Positions 10,098-21,800 of a stretch of 64,000 nucleotides of DNA are shown here, in pieces; position 1 is the first letter of the stretch; the number at the start of each line of letters is the position of its first letter. Under the pieces are notes generated by a model that made no database searches, was not told the origin of the DNA, and was given only the letters and a program-made list of their open reading frames with translations. Source of the DNA: Trichopria drosophilae (lineage: Eukaryota > Arthropoda > Insecta > Hymenoptera > Diapriidae). Both the position numbers and the translations under genes were made by a program. Location: NCBI GenBank assembly GCA_030407085.1, contig CM059582.1, positions 86,947,501 through 87,011,500 of the forward strand, in the 5' to 3' direction.

Positions 10098-13000
10098 TCA
10101 AGTATGGGCGATGTTGTTGCCTCTTCCTTCTTCTTCTCTTCTGATGGCATTCAGCCTATCTATGATGGAGGTGGCGATGATGACCACCTCGTCCCATCCC
10201 TCCTGTGAGGCAAGCAGACATTCCCCAATGCCCTCAGGTGTTAGTGGTCCTCCTCCCGAGATCAGGAACTGTTCCCGTTCCGCTGCAAATCTCGGGCAGT
10301 GGAAGAGGACATAGGCCATGTCTTCGTCGACACCATGGCATGCCGGGCACACCACGCTTTGATAAATGCGGAAACGATATAAGTAGCTGCGAAAGCAGCT
10401 GTGCCCGGTGAGCACCTGAGTGAGATGAAAGGTGGTGTATCCCCGTCCACTTTGCTACATCAGTGGGTACACCGCCCCGAATCCGCTGAATCCCATCTTT
10501 TTTGCCACTCTTCTATGGTCCTCATGGACCATTTGTCGCGGTTCAGCCCCTGGTCAGCGATGTCCTGCCTTATACACCTGCCTTCGCGGTGTACTGCTGC
10601 CCTCTCCGTAGCAAGAAGGTCTATGGGAGGGAGTCCCGCGACCACTGAGAGAGCGATGTCCGATACAGAAACGTAGGCACGGGGCACTCTTAGGGCGGCT
10701 GTTCTATAAGCCCGCCGACAGGTGGCTCCGTAGCTCTTATGGATGTTCATGGCATCAGCCTAGATCGGTGCCCCGTAAAGAATAACGGAGCTTAGTACCG
10801 ATGAAAGCAGGGACCGTCGCGGCTGTTTCGGCCCCCCCCCCCCCATATTGGGCATGATGCTAGAGAGCGTACGAGCCACTTTGAAAGCCTTTACGCCTGC
10901 GTTCATCAGGTGTTGTTTGAACGACAGCCGCGCATCTAGAGTGACTCCAAGATATCTAATAGTGTCCACCGTCCTGATCTGCGTATCTTCCACCGTGAAG
11001 GTGGCGTATACCCTTTTCTTCGTTCGAGAGATGAGCACCGCCTCCGTCTTCTCAGCCGCCAGATCTAACCCATGGTTGCTCAACCACCTGGCTACTACCT
11101 CGATAGCTTCATCTCCGCTAAATTGCACCTCGTCGATGGTCTTCGCGACGACGATTAGTGCAAGGTCGTCTGCAAAAGCTACCATGGACACCCCGTCTGG
11201 AAGGGATTGCCTGAGCAGTCCGTCATATAAGACGTTCCAGAGCAAGGGTCCCAGAACCGAACCCTGTCGCACGCCTCCCGTGATGTTGTAGGAGTGCCTG
11301 CCGTCATCGGTGTCATAATACAGGGTTCGTTCTGTTAGGTAGCTTGAGATGGCTTCTCTTAGGTAGAGAGGCACCTTCAGATCTTCGAGTGCCTGCATGA
11401 TGCAATCCCACCTGGCCGAATTGAATGCGTTCCGTATATCCAGGGCAATGATGGCACACATGCACCTGGTGTTTCGGCTGCCACTGATGGCATCCGTGGC
11501 TATTGCTTTCACTCGGCCGATTGCATCGATGGTTGAGCACCCCTTCCGAAATCCGAACTGGTTTTCGGAAAGACCTCCGGCATTTTCGATGGCTGCTTCC
11601 AGTCTGGCACAGATAACCCTCTCATATAGCTTCCCGGAGATGTCAAGCATGCAGAGCGGTCGGAATGAGGATGGGTCGTCCGGGGGTTTGTTTCCCTTAG
11701 ACAGCAGCACCAACCTCTGTTCCTTCCACTGCGCCGGGAAGCATCCTTCCTTCAGGCAAGCACTGAATGTCAATGTGAAGATGGTTGGCACATTCAGCGC
11801 TGCGATCTTCACTGCCATTCCAGGTACCCCATCCATTCCTGGGGCCTTACGGGTGGAGATCTTCTTAGCAGCCATCATTACTTCGGCTTCGGTAACATCT
11901 GGCAGCTCGGCTGCACCAGCAATTGCCATCAGGCCAGTGCCAATCGGCCGTTCCCGCTGTTCTGGGAATAAATGGCCGACGACTTTGCCAAGGAAGGATG
12001 GACATGATGGTGCGTTGGGTCCCCTGGGCTTGATCTTATTCATGACCGTTTTATACGGTAGCCCCCAGGGATCGCGGTCCACCTCCTCACAAAAGTCTTG
12101 CCAGCACTTTCTTTTTGTGGCTTTGATGGCAATCTTGAGCCTCTTTTTCTTTCTTTCATAGTCCGCGGCCAGTTGGTAGTACCGGGGCTTATGGATTGCT
12201 CTCTGGTGCAGCCTTCGAGCCCGAAGGCACTCTCGGCGGATATTTGCGATTTCCTCGTTCCACCAGTAAACTGGGGGTCGGCCGCGAGGATTTGACTTCA
12301 CGGCCATAGAGGCATCGCAAGCCGCTGTTATGGCTCGAGAGAGGCATCGGGCTCTCTCCTTTGCTGTTCCCTCCACCTCCGTCTGTTCCAAGCTGTAGAG
12401 GAACATTTCCCGATCGAAGGTGGCCGGTGCCCATCTCTCTTTGCTTGCGCTCTGCACCTTTCCTACTGGTCTGCCGGTCAGTTGGAGCTGGTACACCAAG
12501 GCTTGATGGTCACTGCCCGTGTATCGGTCGCTAACTTTCCAGCCCAACCCGTCCCCCATTAATTTTGGGTCGACAAAGGTCAGGTCGACTACGGAGGACT
12601 TGCCGGCCTTGGAGTCGGTCGGCTTTCCCCCCGTGTTAGCAATCTCCAACTCCAGTAACGAGAAGGCCTCAATGAGGGCATATCCTCGATGATTGGTCTT
12701 CGCGCTACCCCATTCCGTCGCCCATGCATTGAAGTCCCCCCCGATCGCTAACGGGAGTCGGGAGGTTCTTGCACTGGCGACGATGGCCTCCAGGGATCCT
12801 TGGAACTCGTCGATGGTAAGACTGGGAGGGAGGTAGCAACTGTATAGTCTTATACCAGCCACCTCCACCCACGTGAAGCTGGGCAGGGGGTCGGACATCT
12901 TATTGGATATGTGGAGATTCCCACACACCCAGATGGCCGCCTTGCTGGTGGAATCCTTCACCCAGCTCGGTTTACAAAGGTCCCGGTAAGCCTCGCTGAT

Positions 13001-13114
13001 GACGGCGATATCGGCCTTCTCCTCCTTGACCAGTTGAAACATCAGGTCCTGGGCCACCGCACAGTGATTGAGGTTTATTTGGAGCACCTTAGCCATTGTT
13101 GGTCTGTGCTCCAA
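10098..13114 (-). pseudogene. R1-like ORF2 (endonuclease-reverse transcriptase), copy 1, disabled
   Basis: The frame from ATG 13114 encodes 784 residues: an endonuclease domain (VLQINLNHCAVAQDL, IGGDFNAWATEWGS, SDHQALVYQL), then reverse transcriptase with SFRPLCMLDISGKLYERVI, ALDIRNAFNSARW, GSVLGPLLWNVLYDGLL and the catalytic FADDLALI. A TAG at 10762-10760 (TGG in copy 2) stops it. The same frame then continues with MNIHKSYGATCRRAYR, and two small deletions near 10440-10470 shift the C-terminal part, which carries the cysteine/histidine motif CPACHGVDEDMAYVLFHC. It also has a C-run of 13 where copy 2 has 7, which keeps the frame. ORF2 would make the nick and cDNA for target-primed reverse transcription. 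This copy cannot produce the C-terminal zinc region. Confidence 0.9.
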
Positions 13115-14482
13115 CCTCCTGCGTTGCCCGATGTTTGGCTACGCAGTCCTCAATCTTGTGGCCCTCCTTGCCACACCGGAAGCACTGCGCCGAGCGATCG
13201 ACCGCGCTCTTACAACCTCTTGCCAGATGTCCGCTCTCGTGGCACCTGTAACAGCGCGGGGGTCCCTCGCGCAGTCGAACCCGGCAATTAACCCAGCCAA
13301 TTTTAAGCTACCCCTTTTGCAGCAGTGTGTTTGCTACTGCGACGGGAAGCAAGATATTGGCCGCCTGGGTTCCGCTATGTGCTCCCCTGAGCTTGATATT
13401 CTCAGGGTTCACTGCTTCCGGTGAAGTCATCTCAATGATGGCCTGTGCCACCTCCTCCCGAGTTGTGGCCTCGTCCATGTCCTTGATGGTGATGGCTTCC
13501 TTATGGGACAGTGCCTGTGCGACAGCTGTCCCTTTTAGGATGGACGTGGCCGCTGCTTGGAGCTCTTGGGTGCACACGCCAGGCGTTGCAAGCTCTATGA
13601 GCAGTTCGCCTGCTTTCGTCCGCCTGATGGCGGTCACCCTTTCTCCTAACTGTTGCAGTTCTGGCGCAGCTTTTATGGTTTTCAGGATGTCGACATATGA
13701 CGCACCGTCCGCTGCCTTGATCTTGATGTCATCGGGGCGAAAGGGTCGAAGGCCGGCTTTTGATTCCGGCTTCCCCCTGTGTCCCTTGCCGACATCCGTT
13801 CCCTGCTGCTGCTGCTGCTGCCGTCGTTGTTGCTGTTGTTGCTGCTGCGGATGTTGTTGCTGCTAGTGCTGTTGCGGTTGTTGTTGCTGCAGCTGCTTCG
13901 CCTTCTTCTTTAGGCCGTTTCTGACCACCGTAACCCAGTCCTGGTCTTCCGACTGGGGTTGCCCCGTTGTTCTGCAGCTGGTGGTACGGGGCGTTCCTCT
14001 TTATCCGCTTCTTTCCTGACCCGTTTTGTCGCTGGCAGCTTCAGCGGCGAGGGTCCTTTACGCTCCGGCCGTTCGGGGGGCTTACGGAATAGGGGCGACG
14101 TTTGGCTCGCCCCGTCCTGGCAGGTGATCAACGCCTGCGAAGCCCCCGAATTTTCTCGTTTCCTGGCGTAATGGCCAAAGGCACGCAGTGTGCCTTTGGC
14201 CATATTCTTGAGCTCCTTGTGGAGATTTTTCTTTTCCTGGATGAATTCCACAAGGAGTTGGAGTTTTTCTCCTAGGTGCTCGAAACTTGCAGTCTCCTGC
14301 GCCTTTCCTGACAGAATGTCACTTGTAGCATTTAATGCTGTTGGGGCCGAGTGACCAACCCCAACAACACTGCGGTTGCCTGATAACGACGCCGGAGAGC
14401 CCGCTTGCTCACTCGTACCCGACGCCGGTACTGGGGATCCGACCCCTGCACCGTAAGATTTTATCTGCAGCTGATCTTCCAT
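13089..14482 (-). pseudogene. R1-like ORF1 (gag), copy 1, frameshifted
   Basis: From ATG 14482 (MEDQLQIKSYGAG) the frame matches intact ORF1 of copy 2 for about 175 codons, then leaves it after a one-base loss near 13964. The original frame is also interrupted by a CAG-to-TAG change at 13865-13863 in the glutamine-rich tract. The C-terminal half continues at 13308-13637 and the zinc-knuckle region lies at 13.1-13.3 kb. The product would be an RNA-binding nucleocapsid-like protein. Only a fragment can be made. Confidence 0.85.
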
Positions 14483-14625
14483 ACTTGGTTTCTTATTCGG
14501 GGTTCCTTCCCCTAGCTAGTTCTTTGGTCCGCGTCGGGTATTTTATTTCTCCGATACCTTTTACCAGCATTCCCCGATCCGCCACCTGGGGACGCGCCCG
14601 TTAGAAGGAACCAGCAAGACTCCGG

Positions 14626-14673
<48 letters not shown>

Positions 14674-14682
14674 TGTGTGTGT

Positions 14683-14776
<94 letters not shown>

Positions 14777-14786
14777 TTTTTTTTTT
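14626..14786. repeat. (GTGC)n-(GT)n microsatellite plus 26-T tract between the R1-like copies
   Basis: Reading the plus strand, about 11 GTGC units are followed by about 30 GT units and then 26 T at 14761-14786. On the element strand this is poly(A) of copy 2, then (AC)n, then (GCAC)n, then the 5' end of copy 1. The poly(A)-to-AC junction is the 3' integration junction of copy 2. Confidence 0.95.
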
Positions 14787-14972
14787 CCGAAGCGACGATG
14801 GAAAGCTCTACCAGCCATCCCTGCCAGCCGGTGCCAGCAGGAGTGCGGGGCTCCCACCCGCTAAAACCACCTCCGCTCAGACTGTGATTCCCCCCTCGGA
14901 AACCGCCGCAAGGCATTACTTCGAGGGGGGCAGTCTTTGCCTCAGTAGGCCCTCCGCCGATGTTTTGGCTCT

Positions 14973-17900
14973 TCAAGTCTGTGCGATGTTGTTGCCTCTT
15001 CCGTCTTCTTCTCTTCTGATGGCATTCAGCCTATCGATGATGGAGGTGGCGATTATGACCACCGCGTCCCATCCCTCTTGTGAGGCAAGCAGACATTCCC
15101 CAATGCCCTCAGGTGTTAGTGGTCCTCCTACCGAGATCCGGAACTGTTCCCGTTCCGCTGCAAATCTCGGGCAGTGGAAGAGGACATGGGCCACGTCTTC
15201 GTCGACAGCAGGGCATGCCGGGCACTCCGCACTTTGGTAAATGCGGAAACGATGTAAGTAGCTGCGAAAGCAGCCGTGCCCGGTGAGCACCTGGGTGAGA
15301 TGAAAGGTGGTGTATCCGTGTTGTCTGCCCGTCCATTTTGCTACATCTGGGATGACGCAGTGGGTCCACCGCCCCGACTCCGCTGAATCCCATCTTTTTT
15401 GCCACTCTTCTATGGTCCTCATGGACCATTTGTCGTGGTTCGGCTCCTGGTCGGCGATGTCCTGCCTTATACACCTGCCTTCGCGGTGTACTGCTGCCCT
15501 CTCCATAGCAAGAAGGTCTATGGGAGGGAGTCCCGCGACCACCGAGAGAGCGATGTCCGATACAGAACGGTAGGCACGGGCCACTCTTAGGGCGGCTGTT
15601 CTATAAGCCCGCCGGCAGGTGGCTCCGTAGCTCTTATGGATGTTCATGGCATCAGCCCAGATCGGTGCCCCGTAAAGGATAACGGAGCTTACTACCGATG
15701 AAAGCAGGGACCGTCACGGCTGTTTCGGCCCCCCCATATTGGGCATGATGCTGGAGAGCGCACGAGCCACTTTGGAAGCCTTTGCGCCTGCGTTCATTAG
15801 GTGTTGTTTGAACGACAGCCGCGCATCTAGAGTGACTCCAAGATATCTAATAGTGTCCACCGTCCTGATCTGCCTACCTTCCACCGTGAAGGTGGCGTAT
15901 ACCCTTTTCTTCGTTCGAGAGATGAGCACCGCCTCCGTCTTCTCAGCCGCCAGATCTAACCCATGGTTGCTCAACCACCTAGCTACTACCTCGATAGCTT
16001 CATCTCCGCTAAATTGCACCTCATCGATGGTCTTCGCGACGACGATTAGTGCAAGGTCGTCTGCAAAAGCTACCATGGACACCCCGTCTGGAAGGGATTG
16101 CCTGAGCAGTCCGTCATATAAGACGTTCCAGAGCAAGGGTCCCAGAACCGAACCCTGTGGCACGCCTCCCGTGATGTTGTAGGAGTGCCTGCCGTCATCG
16201 GTGTCATAATACAGGGTTCGTTCTGTTAGGTAGCTTGAGATGGCTTCTCTTAGGTAGAGAGGCACCTTCAGATCTTCGAGTGCCTGCATGATGCAATCCC
16301 ACCTGGCCGAATTGAATGCGTTCCGTATATCCAGGGCAATGATGGCACACATGCACCTGGTGTTTCGGCTGCCACTGATGGCATCCGTGGCTATTGCTTT
16401 CACTCGGCTGATTGCATCGATGGTTGAGCGCCCCTTCCGAAATCCGAACTGGTTTTCGGAAAGACCTCCGGCATTTTCGATGGCTGCTTCCAGTCTGGCA
16501 CAGATAACCCTCTCATATAGCTTCCCGGAGATGTCAAGCATGCAGAGCGGTCGGAATGAGGATGGGTCGTCCGGGGGTTTGTTTCCCTTAGATAGCAGCA
16601 CCAACCTCTGTTCCTTCCACTGCGCCGGGAAGCATCCTTCCTTCAGGCAAGCACTGAATGTCAATGTGAAGATGGTTGGCACATTCAGCGCTGCGATCGT
16701 CACTGCCATTCCAGGTACCCCATCCATTCCTGGGGCCTTACGGGTGGAGATCTTCTTAGCAGCCATCATTACTTCGGCTTCGGTAACATCTGGCAGCTCG
16801 GCTGCACCAGCAATTGCCATCAGGCCAGTGCCAATCGGCCGTTCCCGCTGTTCTGGGAATAAATGGCCGACGACTTTGCCAAGGAAGGATGGACATGATG
16901 GTGCGTTGGGTCCCCTGGGCTTGATCTTATTCATGACCGTTTTATACGGTCGCCCCCAGGGATCGCGGTCCACCTCCTCACAAAAGTCTTGCCAGCACTT
17001 TCTTTTTGCGGCTTTGATGGCAATCTTGAGCCTCTTTTTCTTTCTTTCATAGTCCGCGGCCAGTTGGTAGTACCGGGGCTTATGGATTGCTCTCTGGTGC
17101 AGCCTTCGAGCCCGAAGGCACTCTCGGCGGATATTTGCGATTTCCTCGTTCCACCAGTAAACTGGGGGTCGGCCGCGAGGATTTGTCTTCACGGCCATAG
17201 AGGCATCGCAAGCCGCTGTTATGGCTCGGGAGAGGCATCGGGCTCTCTCCTCTGCTGTTCCCTCCACCTCCGTCTGTTCCAAGCTGTAGAGGAACATTTC
17301 CCGATCGAAGGTGGCCGGTGCCCATCTCTCTTTGCTTGCACTCTGCACCTTTCCTACTGGTCTGCCGGTCAGTTGGAGCTGGTACACCAAGGCTTGATGG
17401 TCACTGCCCGTGTATCGGTCGCTAACTTTCCAGCCCAACCCGTCCCCCATTAATTTTGGGTCGACGAAGGTCAGGTCGACTACGGAGGACTTGCCGGCCT
17501 TGGAGTAGGTCGGCTTTCCCCCCGTGTTAGCAATCTCCAACTCCAGTAACGAGAAGGCCTCAATGAGGGCATATCCTCGATGGTTGGTCTTCGCGCTACC
17601 CCATTCCGTCGCCCATGCATTGAAGTCCCCCCCGATCGCTAACGGGAGTCGGGAGGTTCTTGCACTGGCGACGATGGCCTCGAGGGATCCTTGGAACTCG
17701 TCGATGGTAAGACTGGGAGGGAGGTAGCAACTGTATAGTCTTATACCAGCCACCTCCACCCACGTGAAGCTGGGCAGGGGGTCGGACATCTTATTGGATA
17801 TGTGGAGATTCCCACACACCCAGATGGCCGCCTTGCTGGTGGAATCCTTCACCCAGCTCGGTTTACAAAGGTCCCGGTAAGCCTCGCTGATGACGGCGAT

Positions 17901-18005
17901 ATCGGCCTTCTCCTCCTTGACCAGTTGAAGCATCAAGTCCTGGGCCACCGCACAGTGATTGAGGTTTATTTGGAGCACCTTAGCCATTGTTGGTCTGTGC
18001 TCCAA
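14973..18005 (-). pseudogene. R1-like ORF2 (endonuclease-reverse transcriptase), copy 2, one stop
   Basis: From ATG 18005 the frame is open for 763 codons covering the endonuclease (GGDFNAWATEW, SDHQALVY) and the reverse transcriptase (GVPQGSVLGPLLWNVLY, FADDLALIV). It meets TGA at 15716-15714, where copy 1 has a CG-containing arginine codon, so a CpG transition is likely. The same frame then runs on without a break to 14973, including the C-terminal zinc region CPACPAVDEDVAHVLFHC. Without the stop it would be about 1,010 codons, usual for R1-clade ORF2. It begins 26 bases inside the end of ORF1, suggesting translation by reinitiation or frameshift. Confidence 0.9.
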
Positions 18006-19368
18006 CCTCCTGCGTTGCCCGATGTTTGGCTACGCAGTCCTCAATCTTGTGGCCCTCCTTGCCACACCGGAAGCACTGCGCCGAGCGATCGACCGCGCTC
18101 TTACAACCCCTTGCCAGATGTCCGCTCTGGTGGCACCTGTAACAGCGTGGGGGTCCCTCGCGCAGTCGAACCCGGCAATTAACCCAGCCAATTTTAATCT
18201 TCCCCTTTTGCAGCAGTGTGTTTGCTACTGCGACGGGAAGCAAGATATTGGCCGCCTGGGTTCCGCTATATGCTCCCCTGAGCTTGATATTCTCAGGGGT
18301 CACTGCTTCCGGTGATGTCATCTCAATGATGGCCTGTGCCACCTCCTCCCGAGTTGTGGCCTCGTCCATGTCCTTGATGGTGATGGCTTCCATATGGGAC
18401 AGTGCCTGTACGACAGCTGTCCCTTTTAGGATGGACGTGGCCGCTGCTTGGAGCTCTTGGGTGCACACGCCAGGCGTTGCAAGCTCTATGAGCAGTTCGC
18501 CTGCTTTCGTCCGCCTGATGGCGGTCACCCTTTCTCCTAACTGTTGCAGTTCTGGCGCAGCTTTTATGGTTTTCAGGATGTCGACATATGACGCACCGTC
18601 CGCTGCCTTGATCTTGATGGCATCGGGGCGGAAGGGTCGAAGGCCGGCTTTTGATTCCGGCTTCCCCCTGTGTCCCTTGCCGACATCCGTTCCCTGCTGC
18701 TGCTGCTGCTGCCGTCGTTGTTGCTGTTGTTGCTGCTGCGGATGTTGTTGCTGCTGGTGCTGTTGCGGTTGTTGTAGCTGCTTCGCCTTCTTCTTTAGGC
18801 CGTTTCTGACCACCGTAACCCAGTCCTGGTCTTCCGACTGGGGTTGCCGCCGTTGTTCTGCAGCTGGTGGTACGGGGCGTTCCTCTTTATCCGCTTCTTT
18901 CCTGACCCGTTTTGTCGCTGGCAGCTTCAGCGGCGAGGGTCCTTTACGCTCCGGCCGTTCGGGGGGCTTACGGAATAGGGGCGACGTTTGGCTCGCCCCG
19001 TCCTGGCAGGTGATCAACGCCTGCGAAGCCCCCGAATTTTCTCGTGCCCTGGCGTAATGGCCAAAGGCACGCAGTGTGCCTTTGGCCATATTCTTGAGCT
19101 CCTTGTGGAGATTTTTCTTTTCCTGGATGAATTCCACAAGGAGTTGGAGTTTTTCTCCTAGGCGCTCGAAACTTGCAGTCTCCTGCGCGTTTCCTGACAG
19201 AATGTCACTTGTAGCATTTAATGCTGTTGGGGCCGAGTGACCAACCCCAACAACACTGCGGTTGCCTGATAACGACGCCGGAGAGCCCGCTTGCTCACTC
19301 GTACCCGACGCCGGTACTGGGGATCCGACCCCTGCACCGTAAGATTTTATCTGCAGCTGATCTTCCAT
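17980..19368 (-). CDS. R1-like ORF1 gag protein with zinc knuckles
   Basis: This intact 462-codon ORF has a coiled-coil-like N-terminal third (EKLQLLVEFIQEKKNLHKEL), a basic region, and a long glutamine-rich tract at about residues 195-230 encoded by CTG/TTG-type repeats. A conserved gag domain (VTAIRRTKAGELLIEL) follows, and two CCHC knuckles lie near the C-terminus: CYRCHQSGHLARGC and CFRCGKEGHKIEDC. Such proteins bind the element RNA and localise the particle to its target in R1-clade elements. It overlaps the ORF2 start by 26 bases. The glutamine tract differs between the two copies and is a likely slippage hotspot. Confidence 0.9.
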   Translation of the reverse strand: MEDQLQIKSYGAGVGSPVPASGTSEQAGSPASLSGNRSVVGVGHSAPTALNATSDILSGNAQETASFERLGEKLQLLVEFIQEKKNLHKELKNMAKGTLRAFGHYARARENSGASQALITCQDGASQTSPLFRKPPERPERKGPSPLKLPATKRVRKEADKEERPVPPAAEQRRQPQSEDQDWVTVVRNGLKKKAKQLQQPQQHQQQQHPQQQQQQQRRQQQQQQGTDVGKGHRGKPESKAGLRPFRPDAIKIKAADGASYVDILKTIKAAPELQQLGERVTAIRRTKAGELLIELATPGVCTQELQAAATSILKGTAVVQALSHMEAITIKDMDEATTREEVAQAIIEMTSPEAVTPENIKLRGAYSGTQAANILLPVAVANTLLQKGKIKIGWVNCRVRLREGPPRCYRCHQSGHLARGCKSAVDRSAQCFRCGKEGHKIEDCVAKHRATQEVGAQTNNG

Positions 19369-19511
19369 ACTTGGTTTCTTATTCGGGGTTCCTTCCCCTA
19401 GCTAGTTCTTTGGTCCGCGTCGGGTATTTTATTTCTCCGATACCTTTTACCAGCATTCCCCGATCCGCCACCTGGGGACGCGCCCGTTAGAAGGAACCAG
19501 CAAGACTCCGG

Positions 19512-19685
<174 letters not shown>

Positions 19686-19689
19686 TATA

Positions 19690-21350
19690 CGACTACGGGA
19701 GATGATCTGCACGGTTCTGATCATTTGCCCGTTATTGTATCGTTATATCTTCGCACATCTAGTTCAGTTCCTAGAGAGTATTCTACACTACCAGGAATTA
19801 TAACTGGAGCAAAATTTGTGTGGTCGAGCGACGGGAACGACTTTTTTTTAAAGTGGTTAAAAGTTTTAATACGGATTTTCGTGAAATTAATGTTGCCTAT
19901 TTGGTGGTAAAAATGCGACACGCGATTCTGCGGAACATGCGATGATTTTGCGTCAGGCAAAATTAGTTAAGACATTGCGGTAAAATTTTACATCAAAGGC
20001 TGAGTTTGTCAGAGATTCTGCTTATGCCACGAAAAAATATAACACATCTTTGAAAACTATGAAAAAAAGGTTATATAGTCCTCTTTCGGTGCATTCGTAT
20101 AAAATTGCTACAAGAACATATTTAGATCTGATTAAAGATAAAAAGCACGCATATGCCAAATTGATAGGGAGTAAGTTTGCGGCAGTTCATAACTCGGCGT
20201 ATTTTTGGAGTGCGTTACGCTCTTTTTGAATATACCCTAGCATTGGACCTGAGGTTTCAGGGGAATCGTGGAAGAGTTTCTTGTCGACCGTTTTCCCCCG
20301 ACAAGTGAGCCTCGCCCGTCTTTCTCCGGGACGTACGATCCGATGTTGGATCTCCATTCACGATTTTAGAATTGCGCAGTAGTATAAAAAAGCTGATAGC
20401 TGGAAAAGCCACGGACCCTGATGTGTTGCCGGCCGAATTATTCAAGCTGCTCGATGGGTCATGGCAGTCCCATTTGCTGAATCTTTTCAATGCGATTTTT
20501 TCCGAAATGTTTTCGTCTGACTGTACACGCGCAGCACTATTTCCTTTATACAAAAAGGGCTCCGGGGAGGATCCGGCAAATTACCGAATGATTGCGATAT
20601 CCAATGTATTATCCAACATTTTCTCTCAGATTTTGTGTATACGCCCGACTGAATGGGCCTCTCAGAAGGATATTTTGCCTGAGGAGCAATCGGAATTCCT
20701 TAGTGGGAGAGGCACGGAGGACAACATCTTCTCTCTATATGCTGCCATCCAGATCTGTCTCCGTAGTGAGAAGACAAAATTTTACTGCTTTTTTGTTCAC
20801 TTTAAACGTGCTTTTGACTCTATTCCTCACACATTCCTCTGGAAAAACTACTCAGCCTCAGTGTAAGTGCGAAAATTGTTAGTTTTACGTGCCATGTATC
20901 AAACCCCTTCGGTATACATTCAAGCGTGTGATTTTATTTCGCTCGATTTTAAAGTCACTATATGTGTACTCCAGGGCGAAATACTGAGTCCATTACTTTT
21001 TATCTTATACCTTTCTGATATTATTGCCTTTTTCAGAGAGAGAGAGAGAGAGAGGCACACGGGATTGATGTATGTACAACGTACGACCTGTTTATGCTGT
21101 TATACGCTGACGATCTTACAATTTTCGCGCATTCATCAGCAGATTTGCGTAGAAAGTTAAGAATTTTTTAGGACTATTGTTCTACAAATGATCTCTTTTA
21201 TAATATTGGAAAAACCAAGATCATATGTTTTCGAAAAGCTGGCTGTCTTGACACTCAGTCGAAAGATTTTTATTATAGAGGTAGTTTGGTCAAGGCTATT
21301 AGCAGATACTGCTACCTGCGGATCGTGTTCTCCTCCTCTGGCCTAGGTCT
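19690..21350 (+). pseudogene. Decayed non-LTR retrotransposon ORF2 fragment
   Basis: The plus-strand frames in order give the end of an endonuclease domain (DLHGSDHLPVIVSL near 19705), a linker, and reverse transcriptase segments. These include KKLIAGKATDPDVLPAELFK, KGSGEDPANYRMIAIS, a degenerate catalytic strand FVHFKRAFDSIPH, GEILSPLLFILYLSDI and, in another frame near 21100, a YADDL-like motif. Several stops and frameshifts separate them and an AG-repeat sits at 21036. The first half of the endonuclease is missing where the microsatellite begins. The tail resembles the LINE fragment at 58.85 kb (both have a KTKIVCFRRAG-like segment), so the two are probably related. Confidence 0.8.
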
Positions 21351-21381
21351 TTTGCTCTGTGAAGACGCCTTTTCTGTTAGT

Positions 21382-21800
21382 AGCTTGAAACGAGTACATA
21401 CGGAGGTCTTAGAGTGAATCGGCTGCTACAGAGTTGAAAAATTGTTATAAATAATAGACGGAAATTTTTTTAATTTTTTCTGCCAGAGCTAATAGGTTTC
21501 AAGCATCACTACTAAGGCCTCTAGCGAATTCCAGCTTGAAACGAGCAAAGCTTGACATCTTAATGTGAATCCGCTGCTGGAGAGTGAAAAATTGTTATAA
21601 ACAATAGACGGAAATTTTTTTAATTTTTTCTACCAGAGCTAATCGGTTTCAATTATCACTACTAAGGTCTCTAGCGAATTTCAATTTGAAACGAGCTAGT
21701 CTGATCGGTTTTGAGTGAATTAGCTGCTAGGAATTGTTATAAACAATGGTTAAATGTTAGTGGGAAATTTTTTAATGGGTTTTCCCTACTAGAGCGTCGG
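21382..21800 (+). repeat. About 150-bp tandem repeat, three diverged units
   Basis: The word TTGAAACGAG recurs at about 21384, 21535 and 21685, and the intervening sequence (AATTGTTATAAACAATAG, then a TTTTTTAATTTTTTC tract, then ACTAAGG and CTAGCGAATT) is shared between units. It follows directly on the LINE fragment and may be its 3' UTR. Confidence 0.8.

Larger units (their letters stand above)
9958..14625 (-). mobile_element. R1-clade non-LTR retrotransposon, copy 1 (3'-truncated)
   Basis: This minus-strand element has a gag-like ORF1 with zinc knuckles and an ORF2 with apurinic endonuclease-like and reverse transcriptase domains, the R1-clade plan. It is nearly identical along its length to copy 2. 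The 5' end at about 14625 joins directly to a (GCAC)n/(AC)n microsatellite. Homology to copy 2 stops at 9958, so the last about 45 bp and the poly(A) tail are missing and the element abuts a Polinton gene. It is disabled in both ORFs. Confidence 0.9.
14787..19511 (-). mobile_element. R1-clade non-LTR retrotransposon, copy 2 (near full length)
   Basis: This is a minus-strand element of about 4.7 kb, close to identical to copy 1, with an intact ORF1, an ORF2 interrupted by one stop, a 3' UTR of about 180 bp and a 26-base poly(A) tail. The 5' end at about 19511 (CAAGACTCCGG) joins (GCAC)n/(AC)n exactly as in copy 1, and its poly(A) also joins (AC)n. Several R1-clade families (Waldo and Mino groups) are known to target AC-type microsatellites. 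I infer this element belongs among them. Confidence 0.9.

Noticed and set aside
11397..12161. Long plus-strand frames opposite the R1-like ORF2 (254 codons, also at 16288-17052)
   Set aside because: They are antisense shadows of the reverse transcriptase gene and have no motifs of their own. Their openness follows from the codon use of the sense strand.
14512..15240. Frames with long Thr-His or Cys-Val runs at 14.6 and 19.5 kb
   Set aside because: Translations of GTGC/GT repeats fused to retrotransposon sequence.
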